This document shows, in pieces, positions 1 through 5,855 of a stretch of DNA of 8,650 nt. Every line of letters starts with the position of its first letter. Positions within the stretch are counted from its first letter, which is position 1. Below the pieces are notes generated by a model that was not told where the DNA came from, searched no databases, and saw only the letters and a program-made list of their open reading frames with translations. Location: the NCBI GenBank assembly GCA_007125735.1, contig SLCP01000004.1:1-8650 (forward strand), read 5' to 3'. The translations under genes were made by a program, and so were the position numbers. The DNA is from Coriobacteriia bacterium. GTDB lineage: Bacteria > Actinomycetota > Coriobacteriia > Anaerosomatales > SLCP01.

Positions 1-937
1 ATTCCGCGAGCGTCGCGCCGACGTAGATGGACGCCTCGCGAGCGGCCACCGGCATGTTCGACGTGTTCGCGACAAGCACCGTGCGATCCATGAGCGGGGC
101 ACCCGAGCGCGGGTCTTCGAGTTCGGGGAACTCGACGAGGACCTCGGTCATCTCGTTTCCGCGCTCACCGCACCCGACGTAGACGATGATGTCGACATCG
201 GCCCACTTGGCGAGTGATTGCTGCGTGACGGTCTTACCCGTACCGAACCCACCGGGGATGATCGCGTTGCCGCCGAGCGCGATGGGGAAGAACGTGTCGA
301 GGATGCGCATGCCGGTGGTGAACGGATGTGTGGGGTCGAGCTTGCGGACGTACGGCCTCCCCTGGCGGACCGGCCACCACTGCGACATCTTGATCTCGGT
401 GCCGTCCTCGAGCGTGACCACCGGCTCGTCGACGGTGTACGAGCCCGCGGGGACGACCGATGCCACGGTGCCCTTGACAGCGGGAGGCACCATGACCTTA
501 TGGATGATGGTCTGCCCCTCCGGGACGGTGCCCACGACATCCCCGCCGGTAAGGCTCTGGCCGACCTCGACCGTGGGCGTGAACTCCCACTCGCGCTCGC
601 GGTCGAGCGCCGAGGCCACGGTGCCGCGCTCGATGAAGTCACCGCTCTGCTCGGCGACGATCGGGAGCGGACGTTGCACGCCATCGTAGATCGAGGAGAG
701 AAGTCCCGGGCCGAGCTCTACGAGCAGGGGCCCTTCCGTGGACTCGACGGGGTCGCCCACCTTCAGGCCGGAGGTGTCCTCGTAGACCTGCAAGGTCGCA
801 TGCTCTCCCTCGAGCCGGATGATCTCGCCCATGAGTCCCTCGCGACCGACCCGGACGATGTCGTACATCTTGGCGCCGGTCATGCCCGAAGCCACCGCGA
901 CCGGTCCGGTGATCTTGGAGATGGTTCCTGCAATCAT
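1..937 (-). CDS. atpA: A/V-type ATP synthase catalytic subunit A (partial, N-terminal 312 residues)
   Basis: This is the nucleotide-binding catalytic subunit of the A/V-type rotary ATPase, in the cytoplasmic A3B3 head. The gene runs off the left edge, so 312 of a usual 580 to 600 residues are visible. It begins [15 protein letters not shown], the usual beta-barrel start. Next come the A-specific non-homologous insert (about 100 to 190, with SGDFIERG at 98-105 and WEFTP at 117-121), the P-loop GGFGTGKT at 229-236 (K235, T236), [11 protein letters not shown] at 255-265 with the catalytic-type Glu, and [17 protein letters not shown] at 291-307. The non-homologous insert separates it from subunit B and from F-type beta. 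The ATG at 937 shares one base with the TGA of subunit F (TGATG) and follows GAGGCGAGG at 941-949. The P-loop is slightly unusual: most A subunits read GPFGSGKT or GPFGAGKT. The residues that complete the active site lie outside the window. Identity is very secure. Confidence 0.97.
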   Translation of the reverse strand, partial: MIAGTISKITGPVAVASGMTGAKMYDIVRVGREGLMGEIIRLEGEHATLQVYEDTSGLKVGDPVESTEGPLLVELGPGLLSSIYDGVQRPLPIVAEQSGDFIERGTVASALDREREWEFTPTVEVGQSLTGGDVVGTVPEGQTIIHKVMVPPAVKGTVASVVPAGSYTVDEPVVTLEDGTEIKMSQWWPVRQGRPYVRKLDPTHPFTTGMRILDTFFPIALGGNAIIPGGFGTGKTVTQQSLAKWADVDIIVYVGCGERGNEMTEVLVEFPELEDPRSGAPLMDRTVLVANTSNMPVAAREASIYVGATLAE

Positions 938-1269
938 CAGCCTCGCCTCAGTGTGATGTCGAACCCGATCGCTCTGCGGATCAGGCGGGCAAGGTATGCC
1001 CTATGGTCCTCGCCCATCTCGAGTTGCTCCTTGATAGGCAACGAGATGACTATCGGCCGGTAGATGCTGTCGATCTTGCGCTGAGTGCGCTCGTCTATCG
1101 CGGCCATCATCTTCTCGTTGACCGCGATGATGCCGCTCGCTTCGTCGTCGAGGAGCGAATTGAGGTGCTTGCGCGCGAGCTCGTCGGAGTCCGCCACCGT
1201 CACGTCGACGCCGGCGAGGCGGAACCCATCTGCGGTATCCGAATCCGTGAGGACGACGAGCTTATACAA
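937..1269 (-). CDS. atpF: A/V-type ATP synthase subunit F
   Basis: Subunit F is a small central-shaft protein that binds subunit D and turns with it inside the A3B3 head. In this family it influences ATP hydrolysis activity. The 110-residue product has the normal family length and a Rossmann-like pattern: a hydrophobic first strand ([20 protein letters not shown], residues 2-21), a helix with [12 protein letters not shown], then GIIAVNEKM and the strand RPIVISLP near residue 71. The start is TTG at 1269, preceded by GGAAGGAG seven bases upstream. It overlaps the last 8 bases of subunit C. No better ATG is available, because the first in-frame Met after it is in the middle of the protein. It ends one base into the start of subunit A, so translation of C, F and A is probably coupled. 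Family assignment rests on sequence pattern plus its fixed place between C and A. Confidence 0.95.
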   Translation of the reverse strand: MYKLVVLTDSDTADGFRLAGVDVTVADSDELARKHLNSLLDDEASGIIAVNEKMMAAIDERTQRKIDSIYRPIVISLPIKEQLEMGEDHRAYLARLIRRAIGFDITLRRG

Positions 1270-2359
1270 GGATCAGCTCCTTCCTCACGCGGTCGATCGG
1301 CATGCCGACGGCCTTGCCTTTTACGATGATGCGCAGATTGGTGACCTCGTTCTGCTTGGCCCACAGATACGAGATGGCCACGCCCACCCCGAGCGGATCG
1401 CCCTTCGCAAGTCCGAGGATCCTACGCGTGAGCAGGTCCTCGAGCGCCCGCTCGAACACGGCGATCGAGTTCACCTCGAGGTAGAGCATCGCTACGTCGT
1501 CGAGGACCCTGCCGTATCTGCTTCCCCTCAGCCTGTCGAGCACCTCGTCGATATCGGACATCTTGACGAGCTCGTCGTAGAGCTCGGCCGTGACGACGGC
1601 TCCGCCCTCGAGGAAGAAGCGGGAGGCGTCGATGCTCTCGACGTCCTCCTTCTGGAGGCGGAGTGTCATCACGAGATTGGAGATGTCGACCTGCATCTGC
1701 AGGACGTCTCGGGCGATCCTCGTGTTGACGCGTCTGCCTTTGAGGCGGGACGCGGCCCACTCCGCGTAGTAGCGGTCCAGCGCCAACTCCAACTCGGCGA
1801 GCTCGCCGCTCTGCAAGAACGCCGCGTGTCCTTCCCGCACCGCTGACGCGAATGGCAGTCCCCAGGTCACGATGGTGTCGACTACCGCCTTGATGTCGGG
1901 AAGCGATGCGAGCGCCTCAAGGTCGACCGGTCCGAGCGACGCAACCGGCAGCAGACCGTCGACGAATTCCTCGTGCCCGAGGCCCATCTGCTTGGCCCGC
2001 AGCACGGTCTTGATGTTGAAGACGTCCCATCTGCCGAGCAGGGTGGTGACGAGCACCTCCGCCTCGTCGTTGAGAAAGCCAAGCACCTTCTGGAACGTGC
2101 GCACCATGTTGTTCTTGAGCGCCGTATCGACGCTGCTCGCGCTCAGTCCAGCGATGAGGGCCTCTTCGAGATCCGGACCGTACTCGGTGTCGGTCAACTC
2201 CTGCACGAAACGTTTGATATCGGTCCCCTCGATGAGCGTGTCGAGGAAGTCGCGACGGAGCAAGCGAGAGCGCATCCCGCGGATACGCGCGTTGGAGTAC
2301 CCGAAATCACCGCCCGCAGGAGCCGATCGTTGTCTCGTCGTTGCGACTTCGGGGCTCAT
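1262..2359 (-). CDS. atpC: A/V-type ATP synthase subunit C
   Basis: Subunit C (counterpart of eukaryotic V-ATPase subunit d) is the funnel-shaped socket linking the central shaft D-F to the membrane ring of subunit K. The 365-residue, mostly helical product shows the family's N-terminal signature (GYSNARIRGMRSRLL at about 20-34). It also has internal repeats of the fold (for example DLEEALIAGL, and FLNDEAEVLVTTLLGRWDVF near 95-114) and the C-terminal signature YLWAKQNEVTNLRIIVKGK at about 331-349. Length is normal, with about 18 extra N-terminal residues before the conserved block. The ATG at 2359 is the only in-frame start ahead of that block. It overlaps the end of subunit E as ATGA. The nearest purine-rich stretch (GCGGAG) lies about 13 bases upstream, which is far, so translation probably depends on ribosomes ending on E (inference). 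Confidence 0.96.
   Translation of the reverse strand: MSPEVATTRQRSAPAGGDFGYSNARIRGMRSRLLRRDFLDTLIEGTDIKRFVQELTDTEYGPDLEEALIAGLSASSVDTALKNNMVRTFQKVLGFLNDEAEVLVTTLLGRWDVFNIKTVLRAKQMGLGHEEFVDGLLPVASLGPVDLEALASLPDIKAVVDTIVTWGLPFASAVREGHAAFLQSGELAELELALDRYYAEWAASRLKGRRVNTRIARDVLQMQVDISNLVMTLRLQKEDVESIDASRFFLEGGAVVTAELYDELVKMSDIDEVLDRLRGSRYGRVLDDVAMLYLEVNSIAVFERALEDLLTRRILGLAKGDPLGVGVAISYLWAKQNEVTNLRIIVKGKAVGMPIDRVRKELILV
1277..1284 (-). promoter_or_regulatory. Ribosome binding site that fixes the TTG start of subunit F
   Basis: GGAAGGAG on the minus strand ends seven bases before the TTG at 1269. It lies inside the 3' end of the subunit C gene. This spacing supports the rare TTG start, which would otherwise be doubtful. 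Confidence 0.8.
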
Positions 2360-2934
2360 GAGAAGAATATCTCCGCGACCCTGGACTGGATGCCCGCCTC
2401 GACCTTAGAGAGCCGGTCCTCGACCGTGTTTCGCCTCATGACGCGTCCCCCATCCATGGCGACCGCGAGGCCTCCATGGCTGGTGAGGCTGGTATCGACC
2501 TCTGCCTCGACACCCATGTCGGCAAGGGTCGCCCGCGCGAGCTCCTCGTCAGCGGGGTCGACTAGCACCCTCACGGAGCCGTCGACCCCATCGAGCGCCT
2601 CTGCCGCGAGGGTACGGAACACCTCTCGATACTCGGGAGAAGACCGGAGCCCCTCGAACGAGACCGCCGCCCGTTCGAACGCAGCGGCGACCGCCTCCTG
2701 CTTCACCTTTGCTACACGCTTCTTCGCTTCCAGGCGTGCCGCGTTGACCTCACGTGCGGAACGGAGGTCGAGCGTCGCGTCCGCGTTCTCCACGCATGCC
2801 GAACAGATCCTGGCAGCCTGGTCTGTGGCGTCCGCCTCGATTGCCTCGGCCTGCGCACGGGCCGCGCTGAGTATCTCTTCGCGCTCCCGCTCGGCCTGCT
2901 CTTCGAGCGCTCGGAAGATATCTTCAAGAGCCAT
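2356..2934 (-). CDS. atpE: A/V-type ATP synthase subunit E (peripheral stalk)
   Basis: Subunit E pairs with subunit H to form the peripheral stalks that hold the A3B3 head still against the rotating ring. The 192-residue product has the family layout: a charged coiled-coil N-terminal half (about 1-85, rich in Ala, Glu and Arg) and a globular C-terminal half. The latter has VRVLVDPADEELA near 121-133, SHGGLAVAMDGGRVMRRNT near 151-169 and a final helix VEDRLSKVEAGIQSRVAEIF. The GG...DGG...NT pattern is typical of the E family. It starts at ATG 2934, about 12 bases after GAGAGG, and is separated from subunit K by 42 bases without a hairpin. It ends in an ATGA overlap with subunit C. One oddity is a CxxC pair (C44, C47) within the coiled-coil region, which is not a known feature of this subunit. 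Confidence 0.95.
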   Translation of the reverse strand: MALEDIFRALEEQAEREREEILSAARAQAEAIEADATDQAARICSACVENADATLDLRSAREVNAARLEAKKRVAKVKQEAVAAAFERAAVSFEGLRSSPEYREVFRTLAAEALDGVDGSVRVLVDPADEELARATLADMGVEAEVDTSLTSHGGLAVAMDGGRVMRRNTVEDRLSKVEAGIQSRVAEIFFS

Positions 2935-2976
2935 GGTTCATCGGGGCCTCTCTACGACTTGACGAATACGCCGAGA

Positions 2977-3309
2977 CTACGCCGGAGTGACCGGCATCTG
3001 GACGATCAGCAGCGCAGCTACGAAGCCGAGGAGAACGATGAACTCGGGCAGCGCCTGCAACACGATGACCCAGACAGCCGCCTCGGGTCGCTCAGCGAGC
3101 GTTCCAGCGCCAGCGGAGCCGATCTTGGCCTGGGCGTAGCCGGCCGCGAGCGCCGACACCGCCATCGCGATACCTGCTCCGATCGCCTTTGCGACGTATG
3201 ACTGCCACTCGCCTGCCACCTCTTCAGCTGCCAGTGCGACCGCCGGGCTGAGCAGCACCACCAGGAACGTACTTAAGAACACCCACCGCGCGAGCCTCTT
3301 GTCGATCAT
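2977..3309 (-). CDS. atpK: A/V-type ATP synthase subunit K (membrane ring proteolipid) with signal peptide
   Basis: This subunit forms the rotating ion-carrying ring in the membrane. The 110-residue product has a basic N-terminus (MIDKRLARW), a hydrophobic stretch and an AxA-type cleavage site (ALA followed by AEE). A single two-helix hairpin follows: helix 1 about 37-58, a loop with AQAKIGSAGAGT at 59-70, and helix 2 about 78-103. The ion-binding Glu is E89, in ALPEFIVLLGF. Mature size is therefore that of a two-helix proteolipid, not the four-helix type of Enterococcus hirae NtpK. The architecture resembles the Thermus proteolipid, which also carries a signal peptide (recalled knowledge). 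ATG 3309 overlaps the subunit I stop as ATGA and follows GAGGAG by five bases, so initiation should be strong, as a many-copy subunit needs. F90 and I91 stand where Na+-type rings often have polar ligands, suggesting H+ coupling (inference). Confidence 0.95.
   Translation of the reverse strand: MIDKRLARWVFLSTFLVVLLSPAVALAAEEVAGEWQSYVAKAIGAGIAMAVSALAAGYAQAKIGSAGAGTLAERPEAAVWVIVLQALPEFIVLLGFVAALLIVQMPVTPA
3229..3309 (-). other. Predicted signal peptide coding segment of subunit K
   Basis: Residues 1-27 of subunit K have a positive n-region (K4, R5, R8), a hydrophobic core (VFLSTFLVVLL) and an ALA site before AEE. This predicts removal after residue 27 by signal peptidase I, giving a mature proteolipid of about 83 residues. 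It could instead stay as an uncleaved third helix. Confidence 0.7.
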
Positions 3310-5300
3310 ACGATCTCCTCACCTCCGGTCTTCGTGAACGGACTGTACGGCTGCTGTCCCACCTCGTAGAACTTGCCGAGGAACTCGAGCAAGTTGAGAC
3401 GCAGAGCGTGGATCATCGGGCTGAACGACGCCATGATGATGTGGATCGTATGGAGCGTGACTCCTACGAGTGCTCCCACCACCACGTTGCCCATGGTCGC
3501 AACGATCGCGTTGATGGCATCGGCGAAGATGGCGCCTGCGAGCCCGACCGCCATGATTCGGATGTAGCTCGCGATATGCGTGAACGATTCGAGAATCTCG
3601 ACGCCGCCCATCACGCCTCCACCGCGTATGGCGTAGAAGAAGCCCGCGAGCGCAAGCAGCGCGACGGATCCCTGAGCTATCAGCAGGCCGGTCTCACCAA
3701 GCATGTCGGCCGCCGCCTGCTGGAAGAGTGCGGCCAGTGCCAGCAGGGCGATGAGGAACGTGAGGACGCCCGCCTTCTCGTAGAGGTGCTTCTTGTGATG
3801 CGTCCTGACAGCGTTGTAGATGCCCACGACAAGGCCGAACAGGATGTGCAAGATGCCCACGCCAAGCGCGAGGAACATGAAGGGCAGGATGAGGTCGACC
3901 CGGTGGAATGTCGGGATCACGCCGAAGTACGCGAACTCGTGTGAGGCCACCTCCGGCAGGATGACCGTGCCCTGCAACACGTCGCCGAAGAACTCACCGT
4001 AGGCCACCCCGAACACGACGACCATCGTGGCCGCAGGCCCGAGGATCGAGGTCGCGATCTGAACGAGTTCGTTTGCGCGGAACTTGATGCGCATCCACAT
4101 GATGATGCTCAGCATCACGAGGCCGTACCCAAAGTCTCCGACGATCATCCCGTAGATGAAGGGGAAGAAGATGAAGATCATCCATGTGGGGTCCACCGTG
4201 CCGTACCGAGGCACCCCGCGGACACCCGTCAGCTTCTGGAACGGAGCGATGCGAGAGGGGTTCTTCATGCAGACGGGTGTCTCCCCGAACTCCTCCTCGC
4301 TGATCTTGATCTGGTTCACGATGACTTCGTCCCCCCACTGGGACGATATTTGTTCGCGGAGCTTCTTCACGTCGGCAGCGGGGAGCCACCCGTTGATCAC
4401 AAACGCATACGCCGTCCGCCCGAACTTCGGTATCGCCTCGATCTCGGCGATCTTGTCGATCATGACGTCGCGAATCGTCGTGAGCTTCAAGAACCACTGC
4501 TTGGAGAGCTCCTCGAGTTCGAGGGATACCCGCTCGATCTCCGCGGGCAGGTGCTTTCTGCGTTCCTTGAGCGTCTCGTAGGCGACATCGAACGGCATGT
4601 CCTCGAACGAGCTCGGGAGCCGGATCTGGTTGACGTTCTCCATCGCGAGGAACTTGTGCACCGGATCGGAGTAGGTCTTGTTGAAAACGACGATCGCGGC
4701 GGTCGTGTCCTCGTCGACGTCGGTCGAGACGATCTCGCACTGCTTGTGCGTGATCTTGTCGAGTTCCGCCTTGAGGAGCTCGAGGGCCGATTTATAGCGG
4801 CGCTCCACGAGCAGGGCGACCGACTCGTACGCGCCGGTGGTGACGATCTGCTTCGCCAGCGGCTGGATCTTCTGGAGAATAGGCTCGTAGCGGGTGAGCA
4901 GCGCCATCTCCGACTCGAGATTGGTACGAGTGGCGGCAAGCTCCGCAGTGCGTCCCTCGAGATCGCCGAGGACGCCGGCTACCTCGTCAGCGAGCTCCTG
5001 GGGGGACAAGTCGCAGAGGCGCTCGTACTCCGACGTGCGCGACGCCTGGTCGACCGTGATGTGATCGTGTTCGAGCGCCTTGATGATGGAGCGTACCCGT
5101 ATGAGAAGGTCTTCCATCTGCTCGCGGTCGAGCTGCTGCTCCTCGTAGACCTCCATCCGCTCGAGGGGGACCCTGCCCGACTCGATCTTGGCCGAGAGGT
5201 CCTCGATGTGGAGACATCCCTGATCGTGCAACAGGCTCAAGACACCGGTGAAATCGCCTTTCGCTCCGATGATCTCGACCTTTGCCATTGGGACGAGCAC
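3306..5300 (-). CDS. atpI: A/V-type ATP synthase subunit I (membrane stator with ion half-channels)
   Basis: Subunit I is the counterpart of eukaryotic subunit a. Its membrane half carries the ion path to the K ring, and its cytoplasmic half anchors the peripheral stalks. The 664-residue product has normal length. Residues 1 to about 370 are the cytoplasmic arm, opening with VPMAKVEIIG and containing long coiled coils (about 50-135 and 170-185, and 240-290). Residues about 371-630 hold roughly eight membrane segments. Visible signatures are GDFGYG at 388-393, YGEFFGD at 434-440, SYIRIMAVGLAGAIF at 578-592 with the essential channel Arg (R581), and MIHALRLNLLEFLGKFYE at 629-646 with the second conserved Arg (R634). 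The tail is YSPF. Where many relatives read LRLHYVEF, this one has N636 in place of His. The GTG at 5300 is chosen over ATG 5288 because AGGAGGTGAG lies eight bases before it. It overlaps subunit K by ATGA. Confidence 0.97.
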   Translation of the reverse strand: MLVPMAKVEIIGAKGDFTGVLSLLHDQGCLHIEDLSAKIESGRVPLERMEVYEEQQLDREQMEDLLIRVRSIIKALEHDHITVDQASRTSEYERLCDLSPQELADEVAGVLGDLEGRTAELAATRTNLESEMALLTRYEPILQKIQPLAKQIVTTGAYESVALLVERRYKSALELLKAELDKITHKQCEIVSTDVDEDTTAAIVVFNKTYSDPVHKFLAMENVNQIRLPSSFEDMPFDVAYETLKERRKHLPAEIERVSLELEELSKQWFLKLTTIRDVMIDKIAEIEAIPKFGRTAYAFVINGWLPAADVKKLREQISSQWGDEVIVNQIKISEEEFGETPVCMKNPSRIAPFQKLTGVRGVPRYGTVDPTWMIFIFFPFIYGMIVGDFGYGLVMLSIIMWMRIKFRANELVQIATSILGPAATMVVVFGVAYGEFFGDVLQGTVILPEVASHEFAYFGVIPTFHRVDLILPFMFLALGVGILHILFGLVVGIYNAVRTHHKKHLYEKAGVLTFLIALLALAALFQQAAADMLGETGLLIAQGSVALLALAGFFYAIRGGGVMGGVEILESFTHIASYIRIMAVGLAGAIFADAINAIVATMGNVVVGALVGVTLHTIHIIMASFSPMIHALRLNLLEFLGKFYEVGQQPYSPFTKTGGEEIV

Positions 5301-5304
5301 TCAG

Positions 5305-5314
5305 CTCACCTCCT
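5305..5314 (-). promoter_or_regulatory. Strong ribosome binding site that fixes the GTG start of subunit I
   Basis: AGGAGGTGAG on the minus strand gives a near-complete match to the 16S rRNA 3' end. Its AGGAGG core lies eight bases before GTG 5300, but 20 bases before the alternative ATG at 5288. This places the start at GTG, giving MLVPMAKV, which matches the VPM start common in the family. Confidence 0.85.
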
Positions 5315-5338
5315 GCCAACGCCGGCACCGACGGTGCG

Positions 5339-5716
5339 TTACCGGCCTTCGTTCTCCACGACCGTTCCCACCACGAAATCCACGGCGTCGTCCATCCGGT
5401 TCGAGATGACTTCCTCGAGATCCGCGATCTCCTTCTCCGTGTCACGCGTGATGCGCGCGACCTCTTCCTCGACTTCGGCGAGGACGACCACTTCGCGCTC
5501 GGCGGCGAGCCGCTCCCCCTCGGCCTCGGCCTCTCGCACGATGTCGACGGCCTTGCGACGCGCCTGCGCGACGATCTCCTCGGCCTGCTTCTTGACGGCA
5601 AGCGCCTGGCCGGAAAGCTCCATCTCCTTCTCTCGGATGAGGTGGAGGGGCGAGTTCTCGTCGCTCTCGATGGTCTCGGTGTGGAACTGGATCTCTTCGA
5701 GTGTCTTCTCGTCCAC
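5339..5716 (-). CDS. atpH: A/V-type ATP synthase subunit H (peripheral stalk coiled coil)
   Basis: This is the partner of subunit E in the peripheral stalk, called H in archaea and G in Thermus or eukaryotes. The 125-residue product is almost entirely a charged coiled coil. From residue 23 (PLHLIREKEMELSGQALAVK) it shows the repeating Ala/Glu/Lys pattern of the family, with AEEIVAQARRKAVDIVREAE at 45-64, and a short hydrophobic tail AVDFVVGTVVEN. Sequence conservation in this family is low, so its place as first gene before subunit I adds much to the call. The start is taken as GTG 5716, since GGAGGAG lies three bases upstream (GGAGG at five). The same frame stays open further upstream to 5974, including ATG 5794, but that part has no ribosome binding site and partly overlaps alr. 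A 38-base gap separates it from subunit I. Confidence 0.88.
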   Translation of the reverse strand: MDEKTLEEIQFHTETIESDENSPLHLIREKEMELSGQALAVKKQAEEIVAQARRKAVDIVREAEAEGERLAAEREVVVLAEVEEEVARITRDTEKEIADLEEVISNRMDDAVDFVVGTVVENEGR

Positions 5717-5855
5717 GTTCTCCTCCGGTCTCGCCTCCGGGATAGCCAGGCAGCGACAAACATCCGCCGGCTTCCTACAAGGGTATTTCTCCATTGAGAA
5801 GCGCGAATCCTGCCCCCAAACCTCGGCGCGGGACAAACGGTAGTCTTTGCGAGTA
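5717..5855 (-). other. 139-base gap between alr and the ATPase operon: likely leader or promoter region
   Basis: This is the longest non-coding stretch in the window and the natural place for the ATPase operon promoter. No promoter stands out. The best -10-like box is TACCCT (5786 to 5781, minus strand), without a good -35 at the right distance. A TTGTCC at 5836 to 5831 lacks a convincing -10 partner. There is a small inverted repeat, TTCTC-AATG-GAGAA (5800 to 5787), too weak and AT-rich to act as a terminator. GTTTGTC occurs twice (5838-5832 and 5761-5755), which may be chance. No U-rich terminator follows alr, so read-through from the nnr-CBS-alr cluster remains possible. Confidence 0.45.
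5720..5726 (-). promoter_or_regulatory. Ribosome binding site that decides the GTG start of subunit H
   Basis: GGAGGAG on the minus strand sits just before GTG 5716 (GGAGG core five bases away). No comparable sequence precedes the upstream in-frame ATG at 5794, so the shorter 125-residue protein is preferred. Confidence 0.75.

Noticed and set aside
218..1063. Plus-strand open frame of 281 codons opposite subunits A and F
   Set aside because: It lies opposite the conserved P-loop and GERGNE region of subunit A and has no motifs of its own.
1973..2962. Plus-strand open frame of 329 codons opposite subunits C and E
   Set aside because: It is low-complexity Ser/Ala/Arg sequence produced by reading the complement of Glu/Ala-rich coiled-coil codons.
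5787..5800. Possible terminator after alr
   Set aside because: The stem is only five base pairs, poor in GC, and no T-run follows on the transcribed strand.
4350..5843. Long plus-strand open frame of 497 codons opposite subunits I and H
   Set aside because: It is antisense to two well-identified genes. Its product is an Asp/Arg/Leu/His-rich string with no motif, as expected from the complement of GC-rich codons.
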